Positions 26,092 through 39,182 of a stretch of 64,000 nucleotides of DNA are shown here, in pieces. Where the stretch lies: contig CAMPDV010000004.1 in assembly GCA_946699065.1 (NCBI GenBank), positions 434,001 to 498,000 on the forward strand, written 5' to 3'. Both the position numbers and the translations under genes were made by a program. Origin of the DNA: Loxodes magnus (taxonomy: Eukaryota; Ciliophora; Karyorelictea; Loxodida; Loxodidae). Below the pieces are notes generated by a model. The model ran no database searches. It was given only the letters and a program-made list of their open reading frames with translations, and was not told where the DNA came from. How positions within the stretch are numbered: the stretch's first letter is position 1; each line of letters begins with the position of its first letter.

Positions 26092-28307
26092 TCAATGCCA
26101 TGAAGTTCTCTGATAAATCAACAAGTAAGCTTCTTCTTTGCTAAGAGACGATTGGCTAACACTGTATTATATACTTACGTGAAAACATTATGATCATCGC
26201 ATTTAATTCATAAACCATTTCTCTGTGTATAAGCTATATAGTGACCCGAGTTCATTCGACCTATATGCACCGCAACTGAAATAAGTTCATAAAGCATTGC
26301 TTATTTATCAGATCCTTCAGTTTTAATTTATGTACAAAACTCATTTATATCAAGCAAAAAATCAAAAGGGATTTGACCTGCTATTTTTCTTTGCTTAGGA
26401 AACTATTCAAAGCGCTTTAAATGAATAATAAGTATCTATGGAGGATGGCAAACCCAAAATTATTTCGTAATTTTGCTTTTCTATTAGCAATTTTCACAAA
26501 AATAATCCTTTTATTATAATAGCTCTACTCCAAAAAAGTTAATTAAGCACTATCTAACTGAATTTTTAGATGAAATAGGAAGTCCAATATCAAGAAATGG
26601 ATCAAATGTATCTGAATTCTAATGGCAATTAAGGCAATTTACTCTTGACATCATAAGGCCACTAAAGGCCGTATCAACAATGCTGTTATTTCAAGTGCTG
26701 TAAAATTTTCACATTTCATTGAAATCTTTGATATTCTCATTAATATTCTTAAATTATGCTACTATCTAGCTGGGTTTAGGTGGATTAAGTTCTTCTTTCA
26801 ATTTGCAAAGTACAAACATCAGATATTCATGAATATCTTACTAATTATTTGGATTGAATTTAGATGAAGCTATCCTATGGATATACTTTCCTTAAATTTT
26901 AGTCTAATCTTTTGAAAATCATATTTCGCTAAAAAGCTTAGAAAGAGCCTCACATAAAATTGCTTATTTGTTTTTCGTATCTTTTTTATACCTTTTATAA
27001 AGAAAATAATCTCTAAAATCGATTAAGGAAGCTAAGCATTATAAACAAGAATTAATATAGCAAAAAAACTGAGGATTAGAGATACCAACCTGTCCATTTC
27101 CAATGCTTAGCAAACTACTAGAACGCTTTTTACTGATTGTAGTAGTCTAGCTGTTAGTGTTACTCTCTACAGAATTTTTCGCTATTGTCTGCGCACTATG
27201 AGTCTCAGATTTTACATTTCTTTAATCTGAGCTTTCACTACTAAAATTCTACGTATTTTGATTTTTTTCTAAGCATAGATATTCAAAATCATTTTCAGAA
27301 TCTCCTGTGGATTATCTTAATTTATTAAAGTCAGATAATTTAGTCTAGGGAGGATTTCTTAAAAGGTTATTGTTACATTTATGTGGTCATTACTTTAATC
27401 ATTTGAGATCTTCTACTGGCTATTTGGAGAATGATACAGGCAATACTGGAGAATCGCAGTTATTGTTTTAAGCCTTATCTATCATTTGTAAATTGATGTT
27501 TTATTGTGATTGAATCTAGTCTATTGAATTTAAATTTCCTATATTTGCGTCTCCTGCTGACATTTATTATGATTGAAAGTTTTTTTAGCTATTAGAAGTA
27601 ATTTTCTATTATTCTTTCTCAATTTTTAAGGGCATATCTAAATTTTTTTATTCTTTTTGCTATTGAGAATCTGGGTTTTACTGTTGATCTTTCTCTATAA
27701 ATGATTTGCTTTCAGCTTAATCTTCTTCGTTAAAATTTTGTATTTATATCTATTGATTTAAAGAATCATAATCAAAACTTCCTTAAACAGGTTCTGAATA
27801 AATATCAGGCTATTTTCGAATAATGACAGGACCTCCTTCATAAATTTCATAAAGATACTTTCAAAGTTATTCATTTATTACTCGATAGTGCTATCGAAGC
27901 TTTAATTTCTTTTTTATTTTAGTTTTTCTTAGTAATCGAGTATTATCAATAGGACCAGGCAGTTCTTTTCCTTCTAAGAACTTAAATCAATTCTTTAGTC
28001 ATTTTATATCCACTATGTACAAGTTTTGCGATAATTGATCTTTCAAATCTATAAGAACTGTCTTTTCTCTCTCTCTCTTATTTTAAATAGAAACTGCTGG
28101 ATTTTTTTATTCTATAGAACTAAGGCTATTTGATTTATTGTGAAATTGCTTTTACTAATTAACCTTATTCTTCTTACATTCATGTACAGCTTCCTCATCA
28201 ATAAACATTCCACATTCTTCGCAAAACTATATTTTTTCTTAATTACAGGAAGGAAATTCCTTCTTTTCATTCTTTTTAAAGCAGGAAAATTTGGAAAAAA
28301 TTCACAT
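26092..28307 (-). CDS. Ubiquitin-specific protease (USP, C19) with DUSP domain and N-terminal Cys/His motif
   Basis: A 732-residue deubiquitinase. The N-terminus has a small Cys/His cluster (CEECGMF...HEC). A DUSP domain follows (~90-165: YIVDIKWLKNWF, GPIDN, LWKYLYEIYEGGPVI), then a linker and the C19 catalytic domain. The nucleophile is Cys416 in FFCYINSCLQCL. The QQDIHEYL box, zinc pairs CLNC and CENC, LIIHLKRF, catalytic His689 in GRMNSGHYIAY and the CDDHNV box are all present. A 17-nt intron (26162-26178, gtaagtatataatacag) is needed to reach the conserved end SKEEAYLLIYQR before TGA 26094-26092. Odd: the usual Gly-Asn-x before the Cys is replaced, removing the oxyanion-hole Asn. The start could instead be ATG 28345 with a 20-nt intron (gtaattaag...tatag) before CEECG. 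Confidence 0.92.
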
Positions 28308-28345
28308 TTTATTAAAATAATGTAACAATTTAAAATTACACTCAT

Positions 28346-31243
28346 CTCTTTATTTACAACCTTTTAACTCTCATTTCTATCTAGCCCTTTTACTGTTACA
28401 CTCACTTTGCCTAATTTTACACTTTACTCCTTCTATCTTTTTGTATTTTAGTTATGAAAAGGGAAATAAATAAGAATTGAAGGCTAACTTTTACATATAC
28501 TAAGATTTAGAAAACTGAAATGATAACTAATTATTATAAGATTAATAGGGAAGCATTTGATCGATTATAATTCAATTAAGTTTTTACTAAGAAGCATGAT
28601 TTAAGTTATTAAAAGCAAAATTAGCATTTTTATATTTTTACTAAGCTTAGTCTAATATCTAAAGGTTCATTTATTTTACAAAATCTTAAATTTCAAAATA
28701 AACTCTTTCTTTTTATGCATCTTTTATAACCACTGCATCTCTTAGTATTAGCCTCATTTTACTTAAATGCAATTTTTAATCTATAGACTAAAACTATTCT
28801 TTTAGTAATCATTTCTGCTAATTATTTGTTAGTATTACTAAAACTTAATGTGCTAATAAATGATTTTAAAGATAATACTCTATAAGCTAAATTAATTAGA
28901 TAAGGATGCTATTTCTTTAGTTAATCATTTCTTACTATATTTACATAGTAAATGAGATATTTTATGATTATTACTATATTTTATTATTATCCTTTCTCTT
29001 AATGATTCTCACTCTTTAAGCAAGATTTTATTTCCTTTGTAATTAAAGGAATTTAATTTGGTTAACTAGCTATATATCAAAGCAAGTCTATTTAGTTCTT
29101 TTTAATATTAATGCTGAATTATCTCTTTAATTCCACTTTTACCTTCTAATAACAGCAAACCTAATTCTTAGTTCTAATATTAACACTCAAGTTAAAATAA
29201 TTGCTTCTAATCTCTAACTTCAAGCATTTCTGATTAAGCTTAGAAGCGATAATAAGCGAATTGCTAAAAATGAAATAAGATATTAATAAAGAAGATTAGC
29301 TAGTCTTAAGTGACTATCTATATTTACTTATTTTTCTACATTTAGGAAATCTTAATTTCCATATCTATAAGAGCATTTCTTATTAGTTTAAATAAGATTA
29401 AACTAATATTTTTACTCATTAAATTGCTAAAATATCATACTTTATTAGCAATCTAAAAGTATGAATTTAAATAGAGACTCATTTATATTAATCAAGCTGA
29501 CTAAAATAGATACTTGAATTCTAGATAATTAATAAAAAGGAAGTTATGCTAAGATTTTGTAACTTATCATTAATTATAGTTAATCTATTTAAATACTTCA
29601 ACAGTAAAGTTTCGTTGCTTTAATAAAATAGGAACATGGCTCTTTTTAATAAAATCTGCTGTTTTAAATTCTTATTTAATACAGTAAAAGCATAATTTTC
29701 GTAATCTAACTATTTTTGCATTAGACATCAAGAAAAGCATGCATATCTCAGATTCTATCTCAAAAAAATCTCTTTTGGAAAAGAACTGAAAACTCATTAG
29801 AAAAGAAAAATTAGTTGATTTTATAAAGAGTAAAAGCTAAAACATATGGTTAATGGCTTTTAAGGGTAAAGATTCTTTGTTCTGAACTTAAATATAGCTT
29901 GATTGAAATAGTTTAAATATTTGTATTTCATTCATGCTTTTTTACTTTTATAGGAGTTTTAATTTATTTGCATTTATATCAGGATTTTCAATAAATAAAT
30001 ATCAAAGCTTTGAATCTTAATTTCCTTATTCTCACTAGTTTTATAATTAGAGTAGCTTTAAAATTATACAAGCTAATGAGCTATCTCTTTTAGCTTTGTA
30101 AATTAGTTTATAGATAAAGAAAGCATTGGACAATGATTGATTACTCTTTTAGAATATAAATTAATGAATAGAAAGTAGACTTTCAGAACTATGAATTAAT
30201 AAAAGTCCTTAGATTTATATTAATTATATGTATTTCTATTTAAAGTCATCTATTTTTAAAAGTTCATATAATTTGCTAGCTTTTAAAGCAGATGTTTTAA
30301 TTATTAAACTTTATCCAGTCAAAGCTTTAGTAAATTAAAAATTGAAGGCATTAAAGCAATAATGAAATATTCTGCTTATTTGAGTTATTATTATTACCTA
30401 ATTAATTTAGACTCTAAAATAAAGAATTAGAATCAAATATATATAATGTTAGACTTTAATTATAATAAGCAGGCTTTTATTGCTAATTTAACTGATTTTA
30501 GTTATTAAGCTAAATATACTAAATATCTTAAAAATAGGTAGAAATAATATTTTCTTACTGAAGAGATTACCCTTATTAATGCTTTTCTATCATTGCTATA
30601 ATTAAAATTAATGCTACCTAACTTTATATTCTAAACTGCATAAATAAGTTTATTACCTTATTAACTATTTTATGAAAAATGCTATATTTCCTTTTATTTT
30701 AGTATTAAGACTGATGTTAAGTGATAGAAGCCAAAAGTTATATAGTTATAAGATTTAAGGCTATTATTCTGTTACTTTTATAAATATTCCTACTTTCTTT
30801 ATTTATTGTATTCATTATGATTCAATATAAACTGCTACTTGATTGATACAATAAGCTATAAAATTTAAGAGATACTTTTCTAAGAATAGGTATTTTAGTA
30901 GAAAAACAAATAAAAAATGCTATGAAAGGGTTATCACTTAAATATCAACTAAGTATTGAAAAGATATTAAAGCATTAAATTAAAGATGCTACTATTTAAA
31001 GAAGCTTAATAAATAGTAAATGCACTATTAATATCAATCAGCAGAATTTTTCTGTCTTATCATAAGATGAAAACATTTCCATACTTTTATACAGATTTCA
31101 TACATTTGTAACATGTTAAGTTAAGACTTTAAATATAGAACTAGTTATAGTAAACAAATTAAAGTAGATAGGAGTTGCTAATGTAAGTTAAATTAATAAT
31201 AAAAAAGCAATTTCAAATTAAGTTTAGTATAAAAAGTATTTTG
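28346..31243. other. Long AT-rich gene-free block
   Basis: About 2.9 kb upstream of the USP gene and downstream of the next minus-strand gene. No conserved coding, structural RNA or repeat was seen; composition is as in the other gene-free blocks. Confidence 0.6.
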
Positions 31244-32143
31244 TCATTCATTATTCAAAAGAACTTCAAACAATTTATTTAATCCAGGGATGTTGTACAT
31301 TGCCTCTACCGCGACAAATTTCGTAATAAAGTAAAACTAAATTTTTGACTAAAAGTGGTTTTAAAAATTTAAGAGGGTTGTCATAACTTCTTAAAGTTAT
31401 TATGGATATTCATTTTTCTTGGGTAATGGTATAGATGGAACTTTAAACTTGGAATTAAGTTTTTCAGATAATTATTCAGCACTTTCAAAAATAAACTCTA
31501 TATTTTACTGCTTAAAAAGCCACATAGTAATAAATAAAAATTTAACCTGTTGGGGAACAAAATTTATGGCATCCTTAATCAACTTTTATAAGTTCTCTTC
31601 CGGACCTCTAGCTTAAACTTATGCAAGTAATCCTTTTAGAAATTCATTAACATAGGGACCTTTATTCTACATAACTTGTAAAATTTTATCTATTGTAGAA
31701 CAATGATAAACTGCAAAGCTTATTTCGCTGTCTATGTTATCATATTAACTCGTGAAACTTAGAGCATTGCTCATATTTGTCTCAAATTCCTAAATAAATT
31801 CTGGTTTAAAAGTAAGTGTATAATAAATGACATCATTTACAAAGGAAATCTGCTCATTAAAATTTTTTTCAACATTTAACTAAATGCTTTATTTAAATTT
31901 CTGCACCGTCTCTTTGATTTGTTGCTCAATTTAAGAGACATTATTACATTCCACCTTTATTATGATTTTTCATAAATCTGCTTAGTTGTCAGTCGCTTGC
32001 TTTAACTAAGGAAGCATTTTAGTCACAAAATTTGTACCAACATACCATTTTGCTTCCCCGAATGTTTAAGGCGAATCGCCAAGTCTATCTTCGCCAACAG
32101 CAAATTTTATATTTATTTCTTTTTGCTTTTGAGCCTCGACCAT
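31244..32143 (-). CDS. Unrecognised 299-residue protein
   Basis: An intact frame from ATG 32143 to TGA 31246-31244 with protein-like composition and no intron needed. I do not recognise the family. It begins MVEAQKQKEINIKFAVGEDR, followed by FGEAKWYVGTNFVTKML. A Leu/Gln/Phe-rich helical body follows, and a C-terminal half including VPQQVKFLFITMW and ITKFVAVEAMYNIPG. There is no signal peptide and no convincing membrane helix. The alternating amphipathic pattern suggests an all-helical or beta/alpha soluble protein. It has clearly higher G+C than the flanks, which supports it being a gene. A small candidate frame lies just upstream on the same strand (32206-32361). Confidence 0.65.
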
Positions 32144-32205
32144 TATAAGATTTAAACAGAAATTAAATGATAAATCAAAAATCATAACTTAATTAAGAAA
32201 ATATA

Positions 32206-32361
32206 TCACATTCTTTTTCCTTCTACAGCCACTATCTCTTTTATGGTTTTGTCTTCAAGTTTTATAAACGTTTATCTTTGAATTCTTTGACTGAGATGCA
32301 AAATAAACTTAAGCGCTTAATGACTACACAAGCATTAATAATTAAATGTGCTAATTTCCAT
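32206..32361 (-). CDS. Possible small ORF (51 aa)
   Basis: ATG 32361 to TGA 32208-32206, starting MEISTFNYQCLCSHQ and ending IKLEDKTIKEIVAVEGKRM. Its composition is more protein-like than the flanking blocks, but it has no recognised family and could be part of the upstream region of the 31244-32143 gene. Confidence 0.25.
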
Positions 32362-33626
32362 ATTTAAAAAATATTCAATTTGGAATAAAGCAAAATCCCT
32401 CTCTTTTACGTCTTTTTCATTTTGCTCTTATTTCTACAGTCGTTTGGAACATCATTTAGATATATGAACGATTTTAGAGACTCTTTTAAATAAGATCTTT
32501 TTAGAAAAAGGTTAGCCTTTGCATAAGATTTCCAATATTTAAACTATTATTAATAGCACTAATATAAATGAACTAATAGTTAGGCTTTTAGCTTAAGATT
32601 ATAGATGAGCTAGATTTTTTATTATTAGTACTATTATTTATATTAATCTGGCTTTAAAGTCTAATTTATTATATTCAAATAGCTCATCTACTATAACTAA
32701 GTAGCTAAAGCTCTAACAAATCATGTCATAATCTATTCTAATAGCTTGCTATTCTAAGAAGGGGAAATATTTCAGTTATTTATTAAAATAGAAGCCTTTT
32801 GCTAATAGGCTTAAAGGATATTTTAGATAGTAAATGATAGAATGATAACAGTAGAGGTTAACAATAATGAGGACTTAGAATACTATATTTGAATCATAGC
32901 TGAATAATTACTATTATATAATTCTTTGTTATTTGTTTAAGTTGCTATTAAATATGCTAATTTAACCTTTTATTTCCTCTAAAGTTTTATGTTATTTAGC
33001 ATTTTTTAGAATTTGAATGTTTAGCTTTTAATCCTATGTTTATTAATTATTTTTGTTTCCTTTAAGGAAGAAAGATAAAAGGAATAGTTTAAGTAGGGAG
33101 ATAAGAAATTAGTTGATAAGAATAGCTTAGCATCATTAATTATTGCTAGAGCTTTAGTCAATGAGGTAAACATTTTAACCATAACTCTTTGATTGTAAGA
33201 ACCATCTACAAAAGTAGCTCATAGTAGTTAATCCTTTTCAGCTAATATAGAAATTAAATTTCTTAATCTTCTTATTCTTATTTAATAGAAGGAGCATTAG
33301 ACTTTATTTGCAGTAATATTGTGCTATTAGTACTAAGTACTTTAAGATTAAACATTTTAGTTAATAATTAAAATATTTGCATAGAAAAGATTAATAAGCA
33401 TAATAAGTTTTTGCATTAATTAAAAGGAAAGGACTATTAAGCTACTTATAGCAGGCAAAGCTAAGTTATTAATTAATGAAGTAGAGTTTAAGAATATAAA
33501 TAAATTAACTAAAACAATGGGCATAATAGCTAATAGATGGACTAAATGGAACTTTATTTTAATTAAATCTTAGTAAATATATTTATTGGCTTGACTTTAG
33601 GTTATTTATAATAGCTTTTAATCAAT
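32362..33626. other. AT-rich intergenic block upstream of the channel gene
   Basis: About 1.27 kb between divergent genes, with no recognisable coding. It contains an 11-bp inverted repeat (32602-32612 with 32680-32690), which is not more than expected in such AT-rich DNA. Confidence 0.55.
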
Positions 33627-36600
33627 ATGGAAGAATTTTAACAGCCAGAGCATGATGAATAAAAATCAGAATCTTTATTACTTAATGAAAACCTTGATAA
33701 AAGTGGAAATGATTCAAAAAATAAAACGTAGAATTTAGAAACTTTGGAAGATGAGCTCGTTGAGGAGAACTATGTTAAACATCAAATTACTGAAGCTAAA
33801 GATTCAGTTTTATAATAGATAAATGGATTGAAAAATGGATAAACTGTTGGCTAGAGAGGCATTATAAATAACAAGAATCTGTTTAAAAACTTATTACTCA
33901 TCAGTAAGAATTTTAAAGATGTAATCAATCAAAAATCTATTTTGAGAAGAAATTTAGCTGATGCTTTCATTAAAATGAGTTTGAATAAAAGAAATAGAAG
34001 CCGCAAAGAAACAGCAAAAATGACTGATATCTAAAAACTAACATAAGTTAATAATAAACAAGTTGAGGATAAAATAAATTTTGTTTGGAAGTCAATTTAA
34101 AATAAAATAACTTAAAACACAAGTAATACAGTCTTTTAGAAAAAAATTACTTTAAAAAGTTTCAAAACAGTAGCAAATAGTCTTTTAGCTGAGAGATCTA
34201 CCTCAGAAGATTCAGAAATTTTTGAATCAGAAGATTTACCAAATGATCCTATTAATGAAACAAAATTTTTTGATGATTTTCACAAGAGTTCACTTTTAGT
34301 GTCTTTAGCTACTAAAAAAGGTTTGAATCTCTAATAGCTAGACCATAAGATGGTAGAGTAGCATTATGAGTAATACGAAAGTATAGAGTATTTAAATAAT
34401 GTAGAGGAAAATAATAAATTTGAAAAAGCAGCAAGATATATTAAAGACAAAATATATGGAAGAAAAACCATTCATTTTGTATAGGATAATTTCTGGCAGT
34501 ATAGAATTTATTAAATTCAAACTCATCCCCTTTGAAAAAAATGAATGATGCTAATTTGTTGAATTCATTTGCTGCTTGCTTTTTGAGAACCAATTAACAT
34601 GGATGATAAGCCATTTTCTAAGAAAAGCAAAGAGTTTTTAGGTCTTTTTCTAATTGAATTTTTCGTTCTCGTAGTATATATTTTAGATCTAACTTTTAAT
34701 TTATTTTGGAAGCTAGCAGACTAAATTAAAATAAAGTTACTATTAAAGAAGAAGATTATTCTGAAAACAATAGTAGTAATTGCTATCACTGTAGATCTGA
34801 TAATTTATTGAAGTATTTATCCTATCTCATATTTACGGTTTTCTAGATATTTAAGACCTATAGCTTTTATTCTACAGGCTAGGGAGCTTCGCTATACTAT
34901 TAATTCAATAATAAGAACAGCTAAAAGATTATTGGAAATGGGAATTTTGCTGATTTTTGTCCTATTAGTTTATTCTTTCGTTGCAATTAGGATAATCGGA
35001 GCATATTAAGTCGAATATGATGAATATGAATCGAATTATAAGGATATGGGCCATGCTTTTTAGACACTGTTTGTTTTATTAACCTTGGAAGGTTATGCTG
35101 TTGCAGTAGCAGAAGTTCTTGACGACGTTTCTTGATGATTATTACTTTTTTTTATTCCTTTTATGCTTCTAGCTCTTTTAATATTGGTTCCCATTCCTGT
35201 AGCAATAGTCTTCGAAGATTATAAGAATAACAGGGGAAATTTACTCTGAAAAGAGAGATTTAGAGAGAGAGACTCACTTTTTTCAGCATTTTATGCTATT
35301 GACAGAAAAAAAATAGGCTATATTGATTAGCATTCAATGCTTGACATGATGCAAATAGTTTGACCAGCTCTTGACCTAGATATAGCAAGTATTTTAGTAG
35401 ATAAGATATCTGGAGATGATAAAATGATAAATATATTCGAGTTTTTTGAAATAATGGATGGGATTATATTGTGTCCAGACTATATAAATAAAGAAAAGGA
35501 GTATAAATGTAATATCTGATCTAAATTCAGATATTTAGTCAACCGCTTTCTTAAGTTTGATGTCATTGCCAAAAATGCTGTCTTTGATATATTTATTATA
35601 CTATGTGTGTTCGCATCTGTTGTAGCTTTTGCACTTAGTGAAAGTAAAGTAGGAGACATGTATGCTATAGGTACTGTTGACCAAATAATACAGTGAATTT
35701 TCGTTGCAGAAATGTTCATCAAATTAATTGGAATTGGAATCTTAGACTATTTCAAAGACAACTGAAATAAATTCGACTTTATGCTTGTTATGCTTACAAT
35801 TTTTATAAATGCTGGCCTATCTGCACTTAAACTAATTCGAACAGCAAAAGCAGCCAGACTTGCTAAATTTTCAAAGATGGGACGAATTTAAAGGCTAATC
35901 AAAATATTTAAAGGATGCAAATCGCTGAGAACATTTCGTATATTTAGGTTTTGTCATTCAATCTCCTCAATGTTTTAGAGAGTTAATAGCTTGTTCTATA
36001 AAACAATTTGCACGTTTCCTAGTGTGTTCAAGATGATAATGATACTTCTAATTTTGTTTTATATCTATGCCTTAGTAGGTTTGGAGATATTTTATTCAGA
36101 AAACAAGGAATATGAAGATGTTTTCGAAAAATAAGTTTTAGGAGATTTTAACTCATTTCCAATGGCTCTTTTAGCGCTGTTCCAGATTCTTGTTGGTTCA
36201 GAATGAAACTTAACGATGTGAAGATGAGCAAAAGTACACTAAATGTATTATGAGTCAGGATTCTTCTTTATAACCTTCCATGTTATTGCGGTAATAGTTT
36301 GCTTAAATTTACTCACTGCTTTAATATGGGAAGTTTTCACTATCATAGATTAAGCAAGTTAAGATGAAGAGTCAGAAGAAGAAACCTAAAAAGAAAATGA
36401 AAATAATGAATAGATGAGTGCCAAGTAAACAGAGTCAAAACTAAACTAAGCTTCATGAATTAATCACATGCTTGAAGCCGCAGAAAAAGATTATATTTCA
36501 TCCTCCTCAGAATAATCAAACTCATAAAGAACCAACCAAAATGAATGCAGATAATATTCTGGACAATTAGATTTACCAATGAGCAAAACATTCTAAGAAA

Positions 36601-37565
36601 TTGCCAATATAAGTAAAGCAAAACATAAAAATGTAGTAAAACTAAATAATTCAGAAAAGCTGCTTAAATAAGCTATTTTAAATGAATAAACTGCTGAAAC
36701 AAGAGAAAAGGATGTAGATCATTTTATGCAATAATTCGGAAATTTGTATGATTTCAAGTCTTTGGCTAAAAATTCAATTTTAGTTTAACAAGAAGGAAAC
36801 ATAAACTATAAAGACAATATAAGTAAATAAATATCTAAGCTAGTTAGATCGATGAGAAAAAATAAAGTTGATCTTTATCATGAAATAATGAGAATAGAAG
36901 TAGCGATACAAAACTCCATACAAAATGGTAGTCTCATTAAAGTAATGTTCAAAATATCTGACGAATTTTTCATTCCTATTAAATTTCATACTCACTAATT
37001 TATACAGAAGTTACCAGATGGCCCTTGAAGCAACTCAATCTCTACAAATAATTCTGATATTTTTATGAAATCAAGATGCTTTGAACATTTAAGAAACTTA
37101 GAAGAAATGCAAGAGCTATTAAATTCAATTTCAATCATTCAAAACGCTGAATTGCATTTGAAAACTAGCGAAGTTAATACATGAGATTATATTCAGATTT
37201 AAAATGATTGTGAATATGAAACTTAAAGCTTTTCATCAACCTTGAATAAGATTAATCAAGAAATTATTACAAATACTTATAATTTGGAAGACAAAAAACT
37301 GTAAGGTATATATATTTGAGCTTTCATATGCAAACCTAATATTTAAGTTGATATTCAGAGTAGCTTAGGAATAAACTATAATTCAAAATCTGTACATGAT
37401 GAAAACTAGAAAATAATTGTGTTAGAAAATGGGGAAATTTTAAATTTGAAGGAAAGCTGTGGAAGTCTAATGAACATTTAGAACTTGGTAGACTATATGA
37501 GAGATGTTACTTCTTTACTACATACATATATTAATTGCACGAAGCATTTCATACAACAAATTTGA
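33627..37565 (+). CDS. Two-repeat voltage-gated cation channel (two-pore-channel-like)
   Basis: 1312 residues with two six-helix repeats, the architecture of two-pore channels (TPC). The N-terminal ~295 residues are cytosolic, polar and phosphosite-rich. Repeat I (~300-545) has a pore loop with FVLLTLEGYA (Glu488). An EF-hand-like linker (~550-610, AIDRKKIGYIDQ) joins the repeats. Repeat II (~640-905) has a clear S4 (LIRTAKAARLAKFSKMGR, ~735-755) and pore loop LVGSEW (Glu859). Acidic filter residues in both repeats suggest Ca2+/Na+ conduction. A ~400-residue cytosolic C-terminus of no recognised fold follows. Many Trp in the helices are TGA (HPLWKKWMMLICW). The last TGA is the stop at 37563-37565. 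Start ATG 33627, no intron. Location (plasma/ciliary membrane or endolysosome) cannot be told. Confidence 0.88.
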
Positions 37566-37570
37566 TTAAT

Positions 37571-39182
37571 TCAATAAAAGTTTAAGTTTATTTAATTCTT
37601 GCTTACTTGCTTTGCCCTCCCATTAATCTATCTTTTAACAATTTGATTTTAGTCACTTGCATTTAGGTAATTATTTAAGGAGCGTCTCTAGTTTTCCCAC
37701 TTGAATTTAGGTTATGTGTTAGTGACAATATTATAAGAATGCCTCATAGGATTATTATTAATAATTCCTTTATTATTTGCAATTATTTTTTAAGTTTGAA
37801 AAGCATTTTCAATAGGAAACCTAGTTTCTTGTTTTTTTCTTAATGGAGCACTTTTACTAAAAATATCGTAGCTTTTTTAGAAAATGTTAGGTGTTTTTAA
37901 ATTCTGCTTTTCTTTAAAAGAGTTGAAATTAGATTACTTTTCTCTCCAAGAAAAAACATTATTTTTAATAATGTTTTCTGTTTAAGAAATTCTCTTAGCT
38001 AGTATTAATCTTTCAGCTTATCCTTTATCTCCTTTTTACTATCTATCTTTTATACTTGTCTAATATTTTAAAGGCCCTTTTGAAATTTGACTTCCTTTTA
38101 ACTTCAACTAAGAAAATTATTATTTGTTCTTGAAGAGCTTATTTTACATTTACTGCATTAATTTTCTTACTAGCAAGAATTATTGTTGAGGACCAAGAAC
38201 ACTTCCAGGACGACAAATACGAACCCATGCAATAAACTCAGCAGCTTTTATTTAATAGTTTTTCATAGCGTAGCACCCTATTAAGGTACCAGTTCTTCCT
38301 AGACCTGCTTTACAGTGAACAGCAATTGCTCCTTTTTTTTAAATTTCACTTTCACAAGCTTCGATGAAGCTATTCATAATATTTTCATCAGGAGTTGATC
38401 CATCTACAAAAAACAGATCTTTGTGTTTGATTCCGCATCGAATAAATCTCTATAATAGAGGGAATACCTCTTCATCATATGTTCTTTTGCTTAGTCTTAT
38501 GACAAGAGTTACTTTCAGCTCCTTGAAAATTCTTGAGTATTCTTCTGGTGTGAATGTTTTGAACTAAAATAATAAAAAATACTCCTGAACTATCCCAAGC
38601 TTTGCTATAAGGACTAGAAAAAGCCAAAACTTTACCGGGAATGATTCAATTTAAGTCTCCATTATCCATCGATTCATAGAAAGAGTATTACAAATAATCA
38701 AAAGTTTCATAGTTGAACCATCCAAGATCTATTGCTCTTTCTAACCCCTGCAAGCAGTGCAAAACTGTGCAGTCATAATCAGAAACTCCATTTGAAGCAT
38801 CCCTGAATGGAAGTAACTTCAACTAACTAAAAGGCTTGAAGCTCTCTTCAGCTGTCTTACCTAATTTTACAATTTAATAGGCACAGATTAGATAGACAGC
38901 ATTAGATCTCTTTTGTAAATCTATAAAGCTTTAGTGAATAACTACTTTATGCTTAGTCAGCTTTTTTTCTATCTTTCTTATGAATTAATAGGTCATTCCA
39001 AGATTTAAAGGACCAAAATCTTCGTTATAAGGCTTATAAACAAACTTCTGTATTAAAGGTTACTTTATCGATATTTACTACCTTAGCTTATTGATACTCA
39101 GGGATTATTTATTTAGTTCAAGTAAAATACAGCCTGTCTGAAGTGAAGACTCACCTTATAATATTAAAATAAGCTCGTTCAT
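37571..39182 (-). CDS. CDC14: Cdc14 dual-specificity phosphatase
   Basis: 519 residues. Cdc14 removes CDK-type phosphates in mitotic exit, cytokinesis and, in several protists, basal-body function. The N-domain shows DRLYFTW, NEDFGPLNLGM and PFRDASNG. NGDLNWIIPGK follows, with its invariant Trp written TGA (38648-38646). The catalytic domain has KDLFFVDGSTPDENI and the P-loop AVHCKAGLGRTGTLI (Cys273), then ICRPGSVLGPQQQF. The C-terminal ~180 residues are basic and Asn/Lys-rich. Three introns are needed and each is fixed by conserved protein: 17 nt (39138-39154), 16 nt (39048-39063) and 19 nt (38564-38582). The start lies 13 bp from the divergent next gene and the stop (TGA 37573-37571) 5 bp from the channel stop. 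Confidence 0.95.

Noticed and set aside
32602-32690. 11-bp inverted repeat (tagatgagcta) as possible transposon ends
   Set aside because: Repeats of this length within ~100 bp are expected by chance in DNA this AT-rich, and there is no target duplication or coding between them.
37953-37977. Perfect 11-bp stem, 3-nt loop hairpin suggesting a terminator
   Set aside because: It lies inside the coding C-terminus of CDC14 (TENIIKNNVF), away from any gene end, and is pure A/T-rich chance material.
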